Shown in pieces: positions 56,071-63,131 of a DNA stretch of 64,000 nucleotides. This stretch comes from Clostridium sp. UBA699. GTDB taxonomy: Bacteria; Bacillota; Clostridia; Clostridiales; Clostridiaceae. Positions within the stretch are counted from its first letter, which is position 1. Every line of letters begins with the position of its first letter. The notes under the pieces are model-generated. The model had not been told where the DNA came from. It worked only from the letters and a program-made list of their open reading frames with translations, and made no database searches. The stretch spans positions 1 to 64,000 of the forward strand of contig DBML01000031.1 in the NCBI GenBank assembly GCA_002298915.1, given 5' to 3'. The position numbers were made by a program, and so were the translations under genes.

Positions 56071-57357
56071 ATGAGCAATTACAAAATGAGCACAAAATGT
56101 GTGCAGTCCGGCTACAGGCCCGGCAACGGGGAACCGCGCCAGGTTCCAATAATACAGAGCACAACCTTCAAATACGACTCCAGCGAGGACATGGGCAAGC
56201 TGTTCGACCTCGAAGCAACAGGCTACTTCTACAGCAGGCTTCAGAACCCTACTAACGACTACGTAGCTGCAAAGATCGCGGACATGGAAGGCGGCTCTGC
56301 AGCGATGCTGACCTCCTCGGGACAGGCTGCCAACTTCTACGCCCTGTTCAACATCTGCAACTGCGGGGACCACATAGTTTCCTCCTCGAGCATATACGGA
56401 GGGACCCACAACCTGATATCGGTGACCATGGCCAAGATGGGGGTCACCGCAACGTTCGTTTCTCCAGACTGTACGGAAGAAGAGCTGAACGCGGCATTCA
56501 AGCCAAACACTAAGCTGGTTTTCGGCGAGACGATAGCAAATCCTGCGCTCACTGTTCTTGACATCGAAAAGTTTGCAAAGGCGGCCCACGCCCACGGAGT
56601 CCCACTTATAGTGGACAACACATTCGCTACGCCTGTGAACTGCCGTCCTTTCGAATGGGGTGCCGACATAGTCACCCACTCGACCACGAAGTACATGGAC
56701 GGACACGGCGCAGCCCTTGGAGGAGCCATAGTAGACTCGGGCAAGTTCGACTGGATGGCCAATGCCGACAAGTTCCCTGGCCTCTGCACGCCTGACGAAA
56801 GCTACCACGGCATCACCTATGCAGAAAAGTTCGGCAAGGAGGGAGCCTTCATCACAAAGTGCACTGCCCAGCTCATGAGGGACCTGGGTTCCGCCCAGTC
56901 TCCGCAGAGCGCCTTCATACTGAACCTGGGACTGGAAGCCCTTCATGTGCGCATGCCGCGCCACTGTGAGAACGGGCAGGCTGTCGCGGAGTTCCTGCAG
57001 AGCCATCCAGAGGTCGCCTACGTCAACTACTGCGGCTTGCCTGGTGACAAATACCACGAGCTTGCTCAGAAATACCTGCCAAAGGGGTCCTGCGGCGTAG
57101 TGTCGTTCGGGCTCAAGGGCGGACGTGCTGCTGCAGAGGTGTTCATGAAGAACCTCAAGATCGCAGCAATAGAAACACATGTTGCGGATGCCCGCACCTG
57201 CTGCCTCAACCCAGCGACGAGCACGCACCGCCAGATGACCGACGAGCAGCTCAAGGAAGCAGGGGTCCCTGCGGAGCTGATCAGGATCAGCTGCGGAATC
57301 GAGGACAAGGCGGACCTCATTGCTGACATCTCACAGGCGCTCGACAGCATAAAATAG
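56071..57357 (+). CDS. metY: O-acetylhomoserine sulfhydrylase / Cys-Met metabolism PLP enzyme
   Basis: This 428-residue PLP enzyme of the Cys/Met metabolism family has QVPIIQSTTFKYDSSEDM, YSRLQNPTNDYVA, LTSSGQAANFYALFN and the PLP-Lys segment THSTTKYMDGHGAALGG (Lys207). O-acetylhomoserine sulfhydrylase (making homocysteine from sulfide) is the best reading, because the gene lies behind an S-box, which normally controls methionine synthesis. Methionine gamma-lyase is the main alternative. AGAAAGG precedes ATG 56071. luxS follows. Confidence 0.88.
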   Translation: MSNYKMSTKCVQSGYRPGNGEPRQVPIIQSTTFKYDSSEDMGKLFDLEATGYFYSRLQNPTNDYVAAKIADMEGGSAAMLTSSGQAANFYALFNICNCGDHIVSSSSIYGGTHNLISVTMAKMGVTATFVSPDCTEEELNAAFKPNTKLVFGETIANPALTVLDIEKFAKAAHAHGVPLIVDNTFATPVNCRPFEWGADIVTHSTTKYMDGHGAALGGAIVDSGKFDWMANADKFPGLCTPDESYHGITYAEKFGKEGAFITKCTAQLMRDLGSAQSPQSAFILNLGLEALHVRMPRHCENGQAVAEFLQSHPEVAYVNYCGLPGDKYHELAQKYLPKGSCGVVSFGLKGGRAAAEVFMKNLKIAAIETHVADARTCCLNPATSTHRQMTDEQLKEAGVPAELIRISCGIEDKADLIADISQALDSIK

Positions 57358-57405
57358 AAGCTTTACGCCCGCACTTAATAAAACAGCATAAATAGTATAT
57401 AATGG

Positions 57406-57433
57406 ATGTGGGCAGATTGTTTGCCCACATTTT
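57406..57433 (+). terminator. Hairpin between metY and luxS
   Basis: ATGTGGGCA (57406-57414) pairs perfectly with TGCCCACAT (57422-57430) and leads into TTTC. A TATAAT at 57398-57403 just before it would place the hairpin at the very 5' end of a luxS transcript, so it may end metY or act as a leader structure. Confidence 0.6.
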
Positions 57434-57454
57434 CAATTTCAGGAGGGAAATCAT

Positions 57455-57904
57455 ATGAAGATAGAAAGCTTTGAACTTGACCATACAAAAATCGTTGCGC
57501 CTTTCGTGCGTAAGGCGGGGCTCTTCAAGGGCGAGAAGGGGGACTTCGTGACGAAGTTCGATCTGAGGTTCGTGCAGCCTAACGTGGAGGCCATGCCTTC
57601 CGCTGCTATACACACCCTTGAGCACCTGCTCGCGGGCTACCTGAGGGAGGAGATAGACGGCATAATCGACATGTCCCCCATGGGCTGCAGGACGGGCTTC
57701 TACCTCACCATCTGGGGGGACGTCAGCGAGGAGGATATGAAGAAGGCGCTCATCGCGGCGCTGGACAAGGTGGCAAAGTCGACAGAGGTGCCGGCTGTCA
57801 CTGCTAAGGAATGCGGCAACTACAGGGACCACTCCCTTTTCTCTGCTGTGGAGTACGCCAAGTACGTCAGCGAAGGCCTGAAGCAGAACAAGGGCAAGTA
57901 CTAG
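57455..57904 (+). CDS. luxS: S-ribosylhomocysteine lyase
   Basis: This 149-residue metal enzyme splits S-ribosylhomocysteine into homocysteine and the AI-2 precursor DPD, recycling methyl-cycle by-products. The HxxEH metal site is His53 and His57 with Glu56 (IHTLEHLLAG), and the catalytic Cys is Cys78 in PMGCRTGFY. Length is normal. GGAGGG precedes ATG 57455. Its position after metY joins homocysteine recycling to homocysteine synthesis. tcdA begins 18 bases later. Confidence 0.95.
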   Translation: MKIESFELDHTKIVAPFVRKAGLFKGEKGDFVTKFDLRFVQPNVEAMPSAAIHTLEHLLAGYLREEIDGIIDMSPMGCRTGFYLTIWGDVSEEDMKKALIAALDKVAKSTEVPAVTAKECGNYRDHSLFSAVEYAKYVSEGLKQNKGKY

Positions 57905-57922
57905 GCTGAGGGGGTGCACAGC

Positions 57923-58660
57923 ATGGCAGAGCATTCATTGTCAAGGGTAGAGCTGCTCGTAGGCAGGGAAGGCGTGAGGAAGCTCAGGCACAGCAAGGTT
58001 GTCGTCCTGGGCATCGGGGGCGTGGGAAGCTTCGCCACCGAGGCGCTCGCAAGGTCGGGTATAGGCAGCCTGATCCTGGTGGACGTCGATACGATCTGCA
58101 TCAGCAACCTGAACAGGCAGATCATAGCAGACCACAGCACGATCGGAAGGTACAAGGTTGACGTCATGCAGGAGAGGATCGGCAGGATAAACCCCGATTG
58201 CCGCGTCGTCACACACAAGGACTTCATATCGGCGGACAACCTGGAGGAGCTGATACCGATGGACGCTGACTACGTCGTGGACGCCATCGACACCATAACC
58301 TCAAAGATAGCCCTTGCTGTATGGTGCCAGGAGAAGGGCATAAGGCTCATAAGCAGCATGGGCACGGGGAACAAGTTCGACCCGACCCGCTTCGAGATAA
58401 CCGACGTCTACAAGACGAGGGTATGCCCTCTGGCCAAGGTCATGAGGAGGGAGCTCAAGAGGAGGGGAGTCGAAAGGCTGAAGGTACTGTACTCCTCCGA
58501 GGAGCCAAAGAGGCTGCCTGACGAGGCGCCTGAGGGGGAAACCCAGGTTGCCTGCGGGACGCTGTCGAAGAGGCAGACGCCGGGCAGCATGCCGTTCGTG
58601 CCGCCTGTGGCCGGGATGATAATAGCGGGCGAGGTCGTGAGGGACCTGCTGCAGAAATAG
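57923..58660 (+). CDS. tcdA: tRNA threonylcarbamoyladenosine dehydratase, copy 1
   Basis: This 245-residue E1-like enzyme uses ATP to form cyclic t6A on tRNAs that read ANN codons. It shows LGIGGVGSFATEALARSG (nucleotide-binding loop near residues 29-46), LVDVDTICISNLNRQI, DAIDTITSKIALAVWC and QTPGSMPFVPPVAGM. I chose ATG 57923 because GAGGGGGTG lies upstream. It is in operon with luxS. A second similar gene lies at 59529, so one of the two may have a changed role. Confidence 0.9.
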   Translation: MAEHSLSRVELLVGREGVRKLRHSKVVVLGIGGVGSFATEALARSGIGSLILVDVDTICISNLNRQIIADHSTIGRYKVDVMQERIGRINPDCRVVTHKDFISADNLEELIPMDADYVVDAIDTITSKIALAVWCQEKGIRLISSMGTGNKFDPTRFEITDVYKTRVCPLAKVMRRELKRRGVERLKVLYSSEEPKRLPDEAPEGETQVACGTLSKRQTPGSMPFVPPVAGMIIAGEVVRDLLQK

Positions 58661-58663
58661 AAC

Positions 58664-58710
58664 AACGAGGGCCGGCTTCTGTTGATATAAGCTGGTCCTC
58701 GTTTCATTTT
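58664..58710 (+). terminator. Terminator after first tcdA
   Basis: Fifteen-base arms (58664-58678 and 58689-58703, two G-T type pairs) are followed by TCATTTT. Confidence 0.75.
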
Positions 58711-58780
58711 CGCATACCATTTACATAAAATTAGCTTTATGGTACATTCTTGTTAGAATATTGCGAAAATTTGAAATGGG

Positions 58781-59350
58781 TTGAGGGAATTGAGAAGGAT
58801 TCTAGCTGCAATGATATTAACAGTACTCTTACTGCTGAATTTCGCTGTCGCGGCCAGCGCGCAGGGAACGGCCGACGTTGAATCGATAGTTAATGAGATC
58901 AGAACGGAGCAGGGGGTTTCTGATTCAAGCCAGATAAACCCGGACCGCGTAAGTCAGGCAGAGCTCATAAAACTTGGGGACGCCTTGTCTGAGTCCATGA
59001 TGGGCACCGATGCCCATACAAGGATGGAAAACATGATGGGCGGCGAGGGATCTGATTCCCTGAACGCTATGTATTCCAGAATGGGCTACAATTATCTGGC
59101 CAACTACCCTTATTCAGGTCCCTACAACCCTATGCATTACGGCATGATGGGCAACTTCGGCTGGGCCGGCATGGTGGTGCTGGGGCTTATCCTTGTCGCT
59201 TTTGTAGCTGTATTGTTTGTAGTTATCAGGAGATCCCCTCATAGGCTTCGTGCTTCGGAAACTCCATTGGAGATATTGAACAGAAGGTATGCAAGCGGTG
59301 AGATTACGAAGGATGAATATGAAAGGATGAAGGGGGAGCTAGGGAATTAA
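58781..59350 (+). CDS. Secreted/membrane protein with Met-rich region and SHOCT domain
   Basis: This protein of about 189 residues starts with a signal-like hydrophobic segment (residues 5-28, ending ASAQG). It continues with an acidic outer region and then a Met- and Tyr-rich stretch (ENMMGG, MYSRMGYNY, NPMHYGMMGNFG). A transmembrane helix follows near 128-150, and the cytoplasmic tail contains a SHOCT motif (EILNRRYASGEITKDEYERM). Met-rich extracellular stretches often bind copper, but that is a guess. The start is uncertain: TTG 58781, TTG 58790 and ATG 58811 are all possible, none with an ideal ribosome binding site. Confidence 0.75.
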   Translation: MRELRRILAAMILTVLLLLNFAVAASAQGTADVESIVNEIRTEQGVSDSSQINPDRVSQAELIKLGDALSESMMGTDAHTRMENMMGGEGSDSLNAMYSRMGYNYLANYPYSGPYNPMHYGMMGNFGWAGMVVLGLILVAFVAVLFVVIRRSPHRLRASETPLEILNRRYASGEITKDEYERMKGELGN

Positions 59351-59374
59351 AAGGACTGGATGCGAATAACCCGA

Positions 59375-59406
59375 GGGGATGGATGCTGATCAGCATCTGT
59401 CCCTTT
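59375..59406 (+). terminator. Hairpin after SHOCT gene
   Basis: The palindrome GATGCTGATCAGCATC is extended by GGGG/TCCC pairs and followed by TTTAATT. It probably ends transcription of the SHOCT gene. Confidence 0.6.
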
Positions 59407-59528
59407 AATTATTAGTTTATTAACAATATAGTGATTGAAATGTGGGCCAAATCCTGCTAATGTATAATTGGTTAATTCATATTAATTAGATGGGAATTGT
59501 ATACTTGAATTGCTTTTGGGAGGATAAT

Positions 59529-60284
59529 ATGGCACAGCATTCATTGTCGAGAACTGAGTTGATAATAGGAAAGGAATCGTTGGAGAAGCTTATGGGCAGC
59601 AGGGTTGCCGTCCTTGGCATAGGCGGAGTCGGAAGCTATGCTGCGGAGGCACTTGCCAGGGGAGGGGTAGGCAGCCTGATCCTGGTGGACGACGACACGG
59701 TCTGCCTCACAAACATAAACAGGCAGGTGATAGCTGACTTCAACACCATCAACAAAGCTAAGGTCGACGTCATGCGGGAAAGGGTGCTGGCTATAAACCC
59801 GAAATGCGAGGTGGAGGTTCACCGCACGTTCGTGACGGAGGAGAATCTGCGGGACATTCTTTCCGGGAACGTCGACTACGTGATAGATGCAATCGACACA
59901 GTGTCAACCAAGATAGCCCTCGCGGTGTGGTGCGAGGAGAACGGTGTCAGGCTGATAAGCAGCATGGGCACAGGCAACAAGCTTGATCCTACCAAGTTCG
60001 AGGTGACAGACATATACAAGACGAGCATTTGCCCGCTTGCTAAGGTCATGAGGCGCGAACTCAAGAAGAGAAACGTGAACAAGCTCAGGGTGCTTTTTTC
60101 AAGAGAGGTACCTATCAGGCCGGAAGCAGGACAGATGAACGCATGCAGGGACAACTGCGTGTGCGGCGAGGGAAGCAGCAGGAAATGCGCTGTGAAAAGG
60201 CAGACGCCTGGAAGCATATCCTTCGTGCCGCCGGTTGCCGGGATGATAATTGCGGGCGAGGTAATCAAAGAGATAATAAAATAA
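59529..60284 (+). CDS. tcdA: tRNA threonylcarbamoyladenosine dehydratase, copy 2
   Basis: This 251-residue protein is a close paralogue of the enzyme at 57923. It shares AQHSLSRTELIIGKE (copy 1: AEHSLSRVELLVGRE), LGIGGVGSYAAEALARGG, NRQVIADF, DAIDTVSTKIALAVWCEENG and SMGTGNK. It differs by a Cys-rich insert (NACRDNCVCGEG, then KCAVKRQ) before QTPGSISFVPP. GGGAGGATAAT precedes ATG 59529; an earlier in-frame start at 59490 has no such site. All visible core motifs are intact, so loss of function is not apparent. The Cys insert may bind a metal. Confidence 0.88.
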   Translation: MAQHSLSRTELIIGKESLEKLMGSRVAVLGIGGVGSYAAEALARGGVGSLILVDDDTVCLTNINRQVIADFNTINKAKVDVMRERVLAINPKCEVEVHRTFVTEENLRDILSGNVDYVIDAIDTVSTKIALAVWCEENGVRLISSMGTGNKLDPTKFEVTDIYKTSICPLAKVMRRELKKRNVNKLRVLFSREVPIRPEAGQMNACRDNCVCGEGSSRKCAVKRQTPGSISFVPPVAGMIIAGEVIKEIIK

Positions 60285-60323
60285 AGTTTAAAAAACAAAA
60301 CGGTAAACGAAAGGATGATATAA

Positions 60324-60593
60324 ATGAAAAAAATATTTCTATTCAGCAGCAAGCTATGCCCTGACTGCCCACCTATGAAGGAGTTCCTGACTAAAAACAA
60401 CATCAGTTTCATCGAAATGGACATAACGGAAAACCTGCTCTTCATGAAGATGTTCTTGAAGTACAGGGACAGGTATCCGGAATTCGACGAAATCAAGGAA
60501 AAGGGAAACATAGGGATACCATGCGTTGTCGTCAACGAGGGAGAAAACATCTACTTTGACAAGGAAACAATAAACATCGATGATCTGAAGTAA
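60324..60593 (+). CDS. Glutaredoxin-like protein
   Basis: This 89-residue thioredoxin-fold protein has the redox motif CPDCPPMKEFL at residues 12-22, a later GIPCVVVNEGE with the cis-Pro, and normal glutaredoxin size. It probably reduces disulfides or binds metal in the cytoplasm; the CPDC centre is not the classical CPYC. AAAGGATGATATAA lies before ATG 60324. It follows the second tcdA by 39 bases in the same direction, so the two may form an operon. Confidence 0.85.
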   Translation: MKKIFLFSSKLCPDCPPMKEFLTKNNISFIEMDITENLLFMKMFLKYRDRYPEFDEIKEKGNIGIPCVVVNEGENIYFDKETINIDDLK

Positions 60594-60608
60594 GAAGCAT
60601 TTTGGAAT

Positions 60609-60645
60609 AAGAGCTGTCAGGCATAATCTGAGAGCTCTTTAAGCA
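60609..60645 (+). terminator. Weak terminator-like hairpin
   Basis: AAGAGCT (60609-60615) pairs with AGCTCTT (60633-60639), with inner CAG/CTG pairs, followed by TTAAGC. It is a weak candidate for the end of the tcdA-glutaredoxin unit. Confidence 0.4.
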
Positions 60646-60680
60646 ATTTTCGTTTAATAAACATTTCGGGAGTAGATTTC

Positions 60681-61361
60681 ATGAAAAACATATTGGTAAT
60701 AGAAGATGAAGAAAAAGTGTCCGAAGTTGTCAAAGCGTATCTGGAAAAAGACGGCTATAGGGTTTACTGCACCACAAAAGGGCTGGAAGGAATAGAGTTG
60801 TTTCAAAAGCATGACTTCAAACTGGTTATTTTGGATTTAATGCTTCCGGATGTCGACGGGGAGGAAGTATGCAATGCCCTAACAAGGATATCGGATGTCT
60901 ATATATTCATGCTCACAGCTAAGGCAGCTTTAAGCGACAAGATAGAAGGTTTGAACATGGGAGCGGATGAATATTTGACCAAGCCCTTCAGCCCAAGGGA
61001 GCTGACTGCAAGAGTAGATGCCTTGTTCAGGCGAATCGATGAGAAGAACCACGTATTAAGCTTTGATAATGGAAAAATCAAGATTGATAAGGAGAGGAGA
61101 AGCTTAAAAGTTTGCGACAAGGAAATAGATTTTACCCCAAACGAATTCGATATTGTGTACGCATTAGCTTCTAATAGAGGTAACGTTTTGACAAGGGATC
61201 AGCTTATCGATAAAGTGTTCGGGCTTGATTTTGAAGGGTCAGAAAGAACTATAGATGTTCATGTGAAGAACATCCGCAAGAAAATCGAGGAAGACAGCCG
61301 CAAACCAAAATACATCCTGACTGTAACTAAATACGGCTATAAATTCGGCGAGGAGCAATAA
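60681..61361 (+). CDS. OmpR-family response regulator
   Basis: This 226-residue protein has a receiver domain with the acidic pair EDEE, phospho-acceptor Asp52 in LVILDLMLPDVDG and Lys in YLTKPFSPREL. A winged-helix DNA-binding domain follows (FTPNEFDIVYALASNRGNVL, SERTIDVHVKNIRKKIEED, VTKYGYKF). It is phosphorylated by the kinase encoded immediately after it, with no gap between the stop and the ATG. Targets are unknown; the nearby cupredoxin-domain gene is a candidate. Confidence 0.92.
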   Translation: MKNILVIEDEEKVSEVVKAYLEKDGYRVYCTTKGLEGIELFQKHDFKLVILDLMLPDVDGEEVCNALTRISDVYIFMLTAKAALSDKIEGLNMGADEYLTKPFSPRELTARVDALFRRIDEKNHVLSFDNGKIKIDKERRSLKVCDKEIDFTPNEFDIVYALASNRGNVLTRDQLIDKVFGLDFEGSERTIDVHVKNIRKKIEEDSRKPKYILTVTKYGYKFGEEQ

Positions 61362-62753
61362 ATGAAAATTTTAAAAAATCAAAGCATCAGGGGAAGGTTA
61401 AGCCTGATATTGATCTCGTGTACAATAGCTGCCGTGTTGCTTTCTGCGATTTTCGTGAACATTGCAATGAACGCTACCTTCGGCAAATACATGAATGATG
61501 TTCAGATGCAAAGGGATGCAAGGATAGTCGAGTATTTTCAGCAGATTTATAAAAAAGACGGCAAGTGGGATCAAAATTCCGGTGAAGAACTGATGCATGA
61601 AGCGTATATGAGCAATTATTGCCTGACACTCCTGGATGAAAACAAGAATGTGATATGGGGAATGAACCCGAGCAACATCTACAGCGATCTGAGCATCCAT
61701 GCCGGAATGGGAACAGATGCAGGTAAAGGAGTATACACATCAAAAACCTTTGACATCACTGTGGACGGAAGGATCGTCGGGTATGTTGATATAGGGCAGT
61801 ACTATCCGGTGCTCCTTACGGAACAGGACATAAACTTCAAGAATTCAATAAACCAAGGGATAATATTCAGCGCGCTATACACCATCGTCATTACTGCTGT
61901 TTTAGGCCTTGTAATATCAAAACAGTTCTCGAGGCCGATCAAGAAGGCCTCAGATATGTCAGTCGAACTTTCGAAAGGGAATTATGGATTCCGTTCAGAT
62001 ATGAAGAGTAGCATAGCAGAAATAAACAGTTTGATCGAGAGCACCAATATGCTTGGAGAAAAGCTCAACAGCCAGGATTTGCTTCGAAAGAGGCTTGTAG
62101 CTGACATATCTCATGAGATAAGAACCCCGCTCAATATCCTTCAAAACAACATAGAGGCCATGATAGACGGGGTGCTTCCTGTAACGGAAGAAAGGCTGAA
62201 CAGCCTGAATGACGAAGTTGTCAGATTCGGGAAGCTGCTCGGCAACCTGAATTCTTTAAAGCAATTCGATATTGAGGACAGTGAGTACCATTTTCAAAAC
62301 CTGCAGCTGGACAAATTGGTTAAGGATGTTTGCGAGGATTTCAAGCCCTTCGCGAATGAGAAGGGGGTCGGCCTCATTTGCGATCAAAGCAGCGGACATT
62401 ATGTTGAGGGCGATGAGGACAAGCTGAGGCAGGTATTTATAAATCTGCTTTCGAATGCCGTCAAGTTCAATAGAGACGGCGGATGCGTATGGGTCAGCGT
62501 TAGAGAAAACAGGGACAAGGTGCTCGTTGAGATAAAGGACAACGGCACAGGAATAAAAAGTGATGACTTGCCGTTTGTTTTCGAAAGGCTCTACAGGGGG
62601 GACAAGAGCAGACACCAGACAGCCGGCAGCGGTATAGGGCTTACCATAGTGAAAAATATTCTCAGCATGCATTCAGCATCAATAGGTGTTGAAAGTGAAC
62701 TGAACAAAGGAAGCACTTTCACGGTATCCTTTGATAAGGCGACTGCTTCCTAA
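61362..62753 (+). CDS. Sensor histidine kinase
   Basis: This 463-residue membrane kinase has two transmembrane helices (about 15-37 and 164-184) with an outer sensing domain between them. After these come a HAMP segment, a HisKA domain with ADISHEIRTPLNIL (His near 250) and an ATP domain with NLLSNAVKFN, DNGTGI and GSGIGLTIV. It forms a two-component system with the OmpR-type regulator just upstream. The outer domain lacks an obvious ligand motif. A terminator follows 40 bases downstream. Confidence 0.92.
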   Translation: MKILKNQSIRGRLSLILISCTIAAVLLSAIFVNIAMNATFGKYMNDVQMQRDARIVEYFQQIYKKDGKWDQNSGEELMHEAYMSNYCLTLLDENKNVIWGMNPSNIYSDLSIHAGMGTDAGKGVYTSKTFDITVDGRIVGYVDIGQYYPVLLTEQDINFKNSINQGIIFSALYTIVITAVLGLVISKQFSRPIKKASDMSVELSKGNYGFRSDMKSSIAEINSLIESTNMLGEKLNSQDLLRKRLVADISHEIRTPLNILQNNIEAMIDGVLPVTEERLNSLNDEVVRFGKLLGNLNSLKQFDIEDSEYHFQNLQLDKLVKDVCEDFKPFANEKGVGLICDQSSGHYVEGDEDKLRQVFINLLSNAVKFNRDGGCVWVSVRENRDKVLVEIKDNGTGIKSDDLPFVFERLYRGDKSRHQTAGSGIGLTIVKNILSMHSASIGVESELNKGSTFTVSFDKATAS

Positions 62754-62792
62754 AAGTTAACCAGGCAGGACATTATAGCGGATACGCAAGAA

Positions 62793-62830
62793 TGGGCAGA
62801 GCCCTCTTTACAGAGAGTCTGCCCAATTTT
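62793..62830 (+). terminator. Terminator after histidine kinase
   Basis: TGGGCAGA (62793-62800) pairs with TCTGCCCA (62818-62825), with inner CTCT/AGAG pairs, and is followed by ATTTTC. Confidence 0.75.
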
Positions 62831-62849
62831 CATTTCACCCTTCTGGCTG

Positions 62850-63044
62850 TCAGGTAATCTGCTCTCCCGAGCTGAAATGTGAGAACCACCTGATGACTGT
62901 TCTGGCTATAAGGAATGCAAGAGGGAACAATAGCAGCAGCTGAAGCACGGGTAACAAGCCGATATTCGTGTCCAGGAAAAGCGGCATCGCATCTGAATAT
63001 GACCATATGTGGGTATAAAGAGCGTTCGCTAACTGGTATTTCAC
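62850..63044 (-). pseudogene. Possible small membrane protein or gene remnant
   Basis: A 64-codon minus-strand reading frame encodes one hydrophobic helix (GLLPVLQLLLLFPLAFLIA) with a basic C-terminal part. It would start at GTG 63044 but has no convincing ribosome binding site. It may be a small membrane protein or the remnant of a larger transporter. The rest of the 378-base gap 62754-63131 holds two terminators and nothing else that I can see. Confidence 0.3.
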
Positions 63045-63085
63045 CTATATTATCGCTAAATTTCAGTTTCTTGACAACAAAAGAA

Positions 63086-63123
63086 GGAGGCTTTCCGGAT
63101 GAGTGCCTATGCCGGAAAGCTCC
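63086..63123 (-). terminator. Terminator after cupredoxin-domain gene (minus)
   Basis: GGAGGCTTTCCGG (63086-63098) pairs with CCGGAAAGCTCC (63112-63123) with one bulge. On the minus strand the stem is followed by TTCTTTTG. Confidence 0.6.
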
Positions 63124-63131
63124 CCTCATAT

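Noticed and set aside
55891..57228. 445-codon minus-strand frame opposite metY
   Set aside because: It runs across the S-box and the metY gene, both well supported on the plus strand, and shows no conserved motif.
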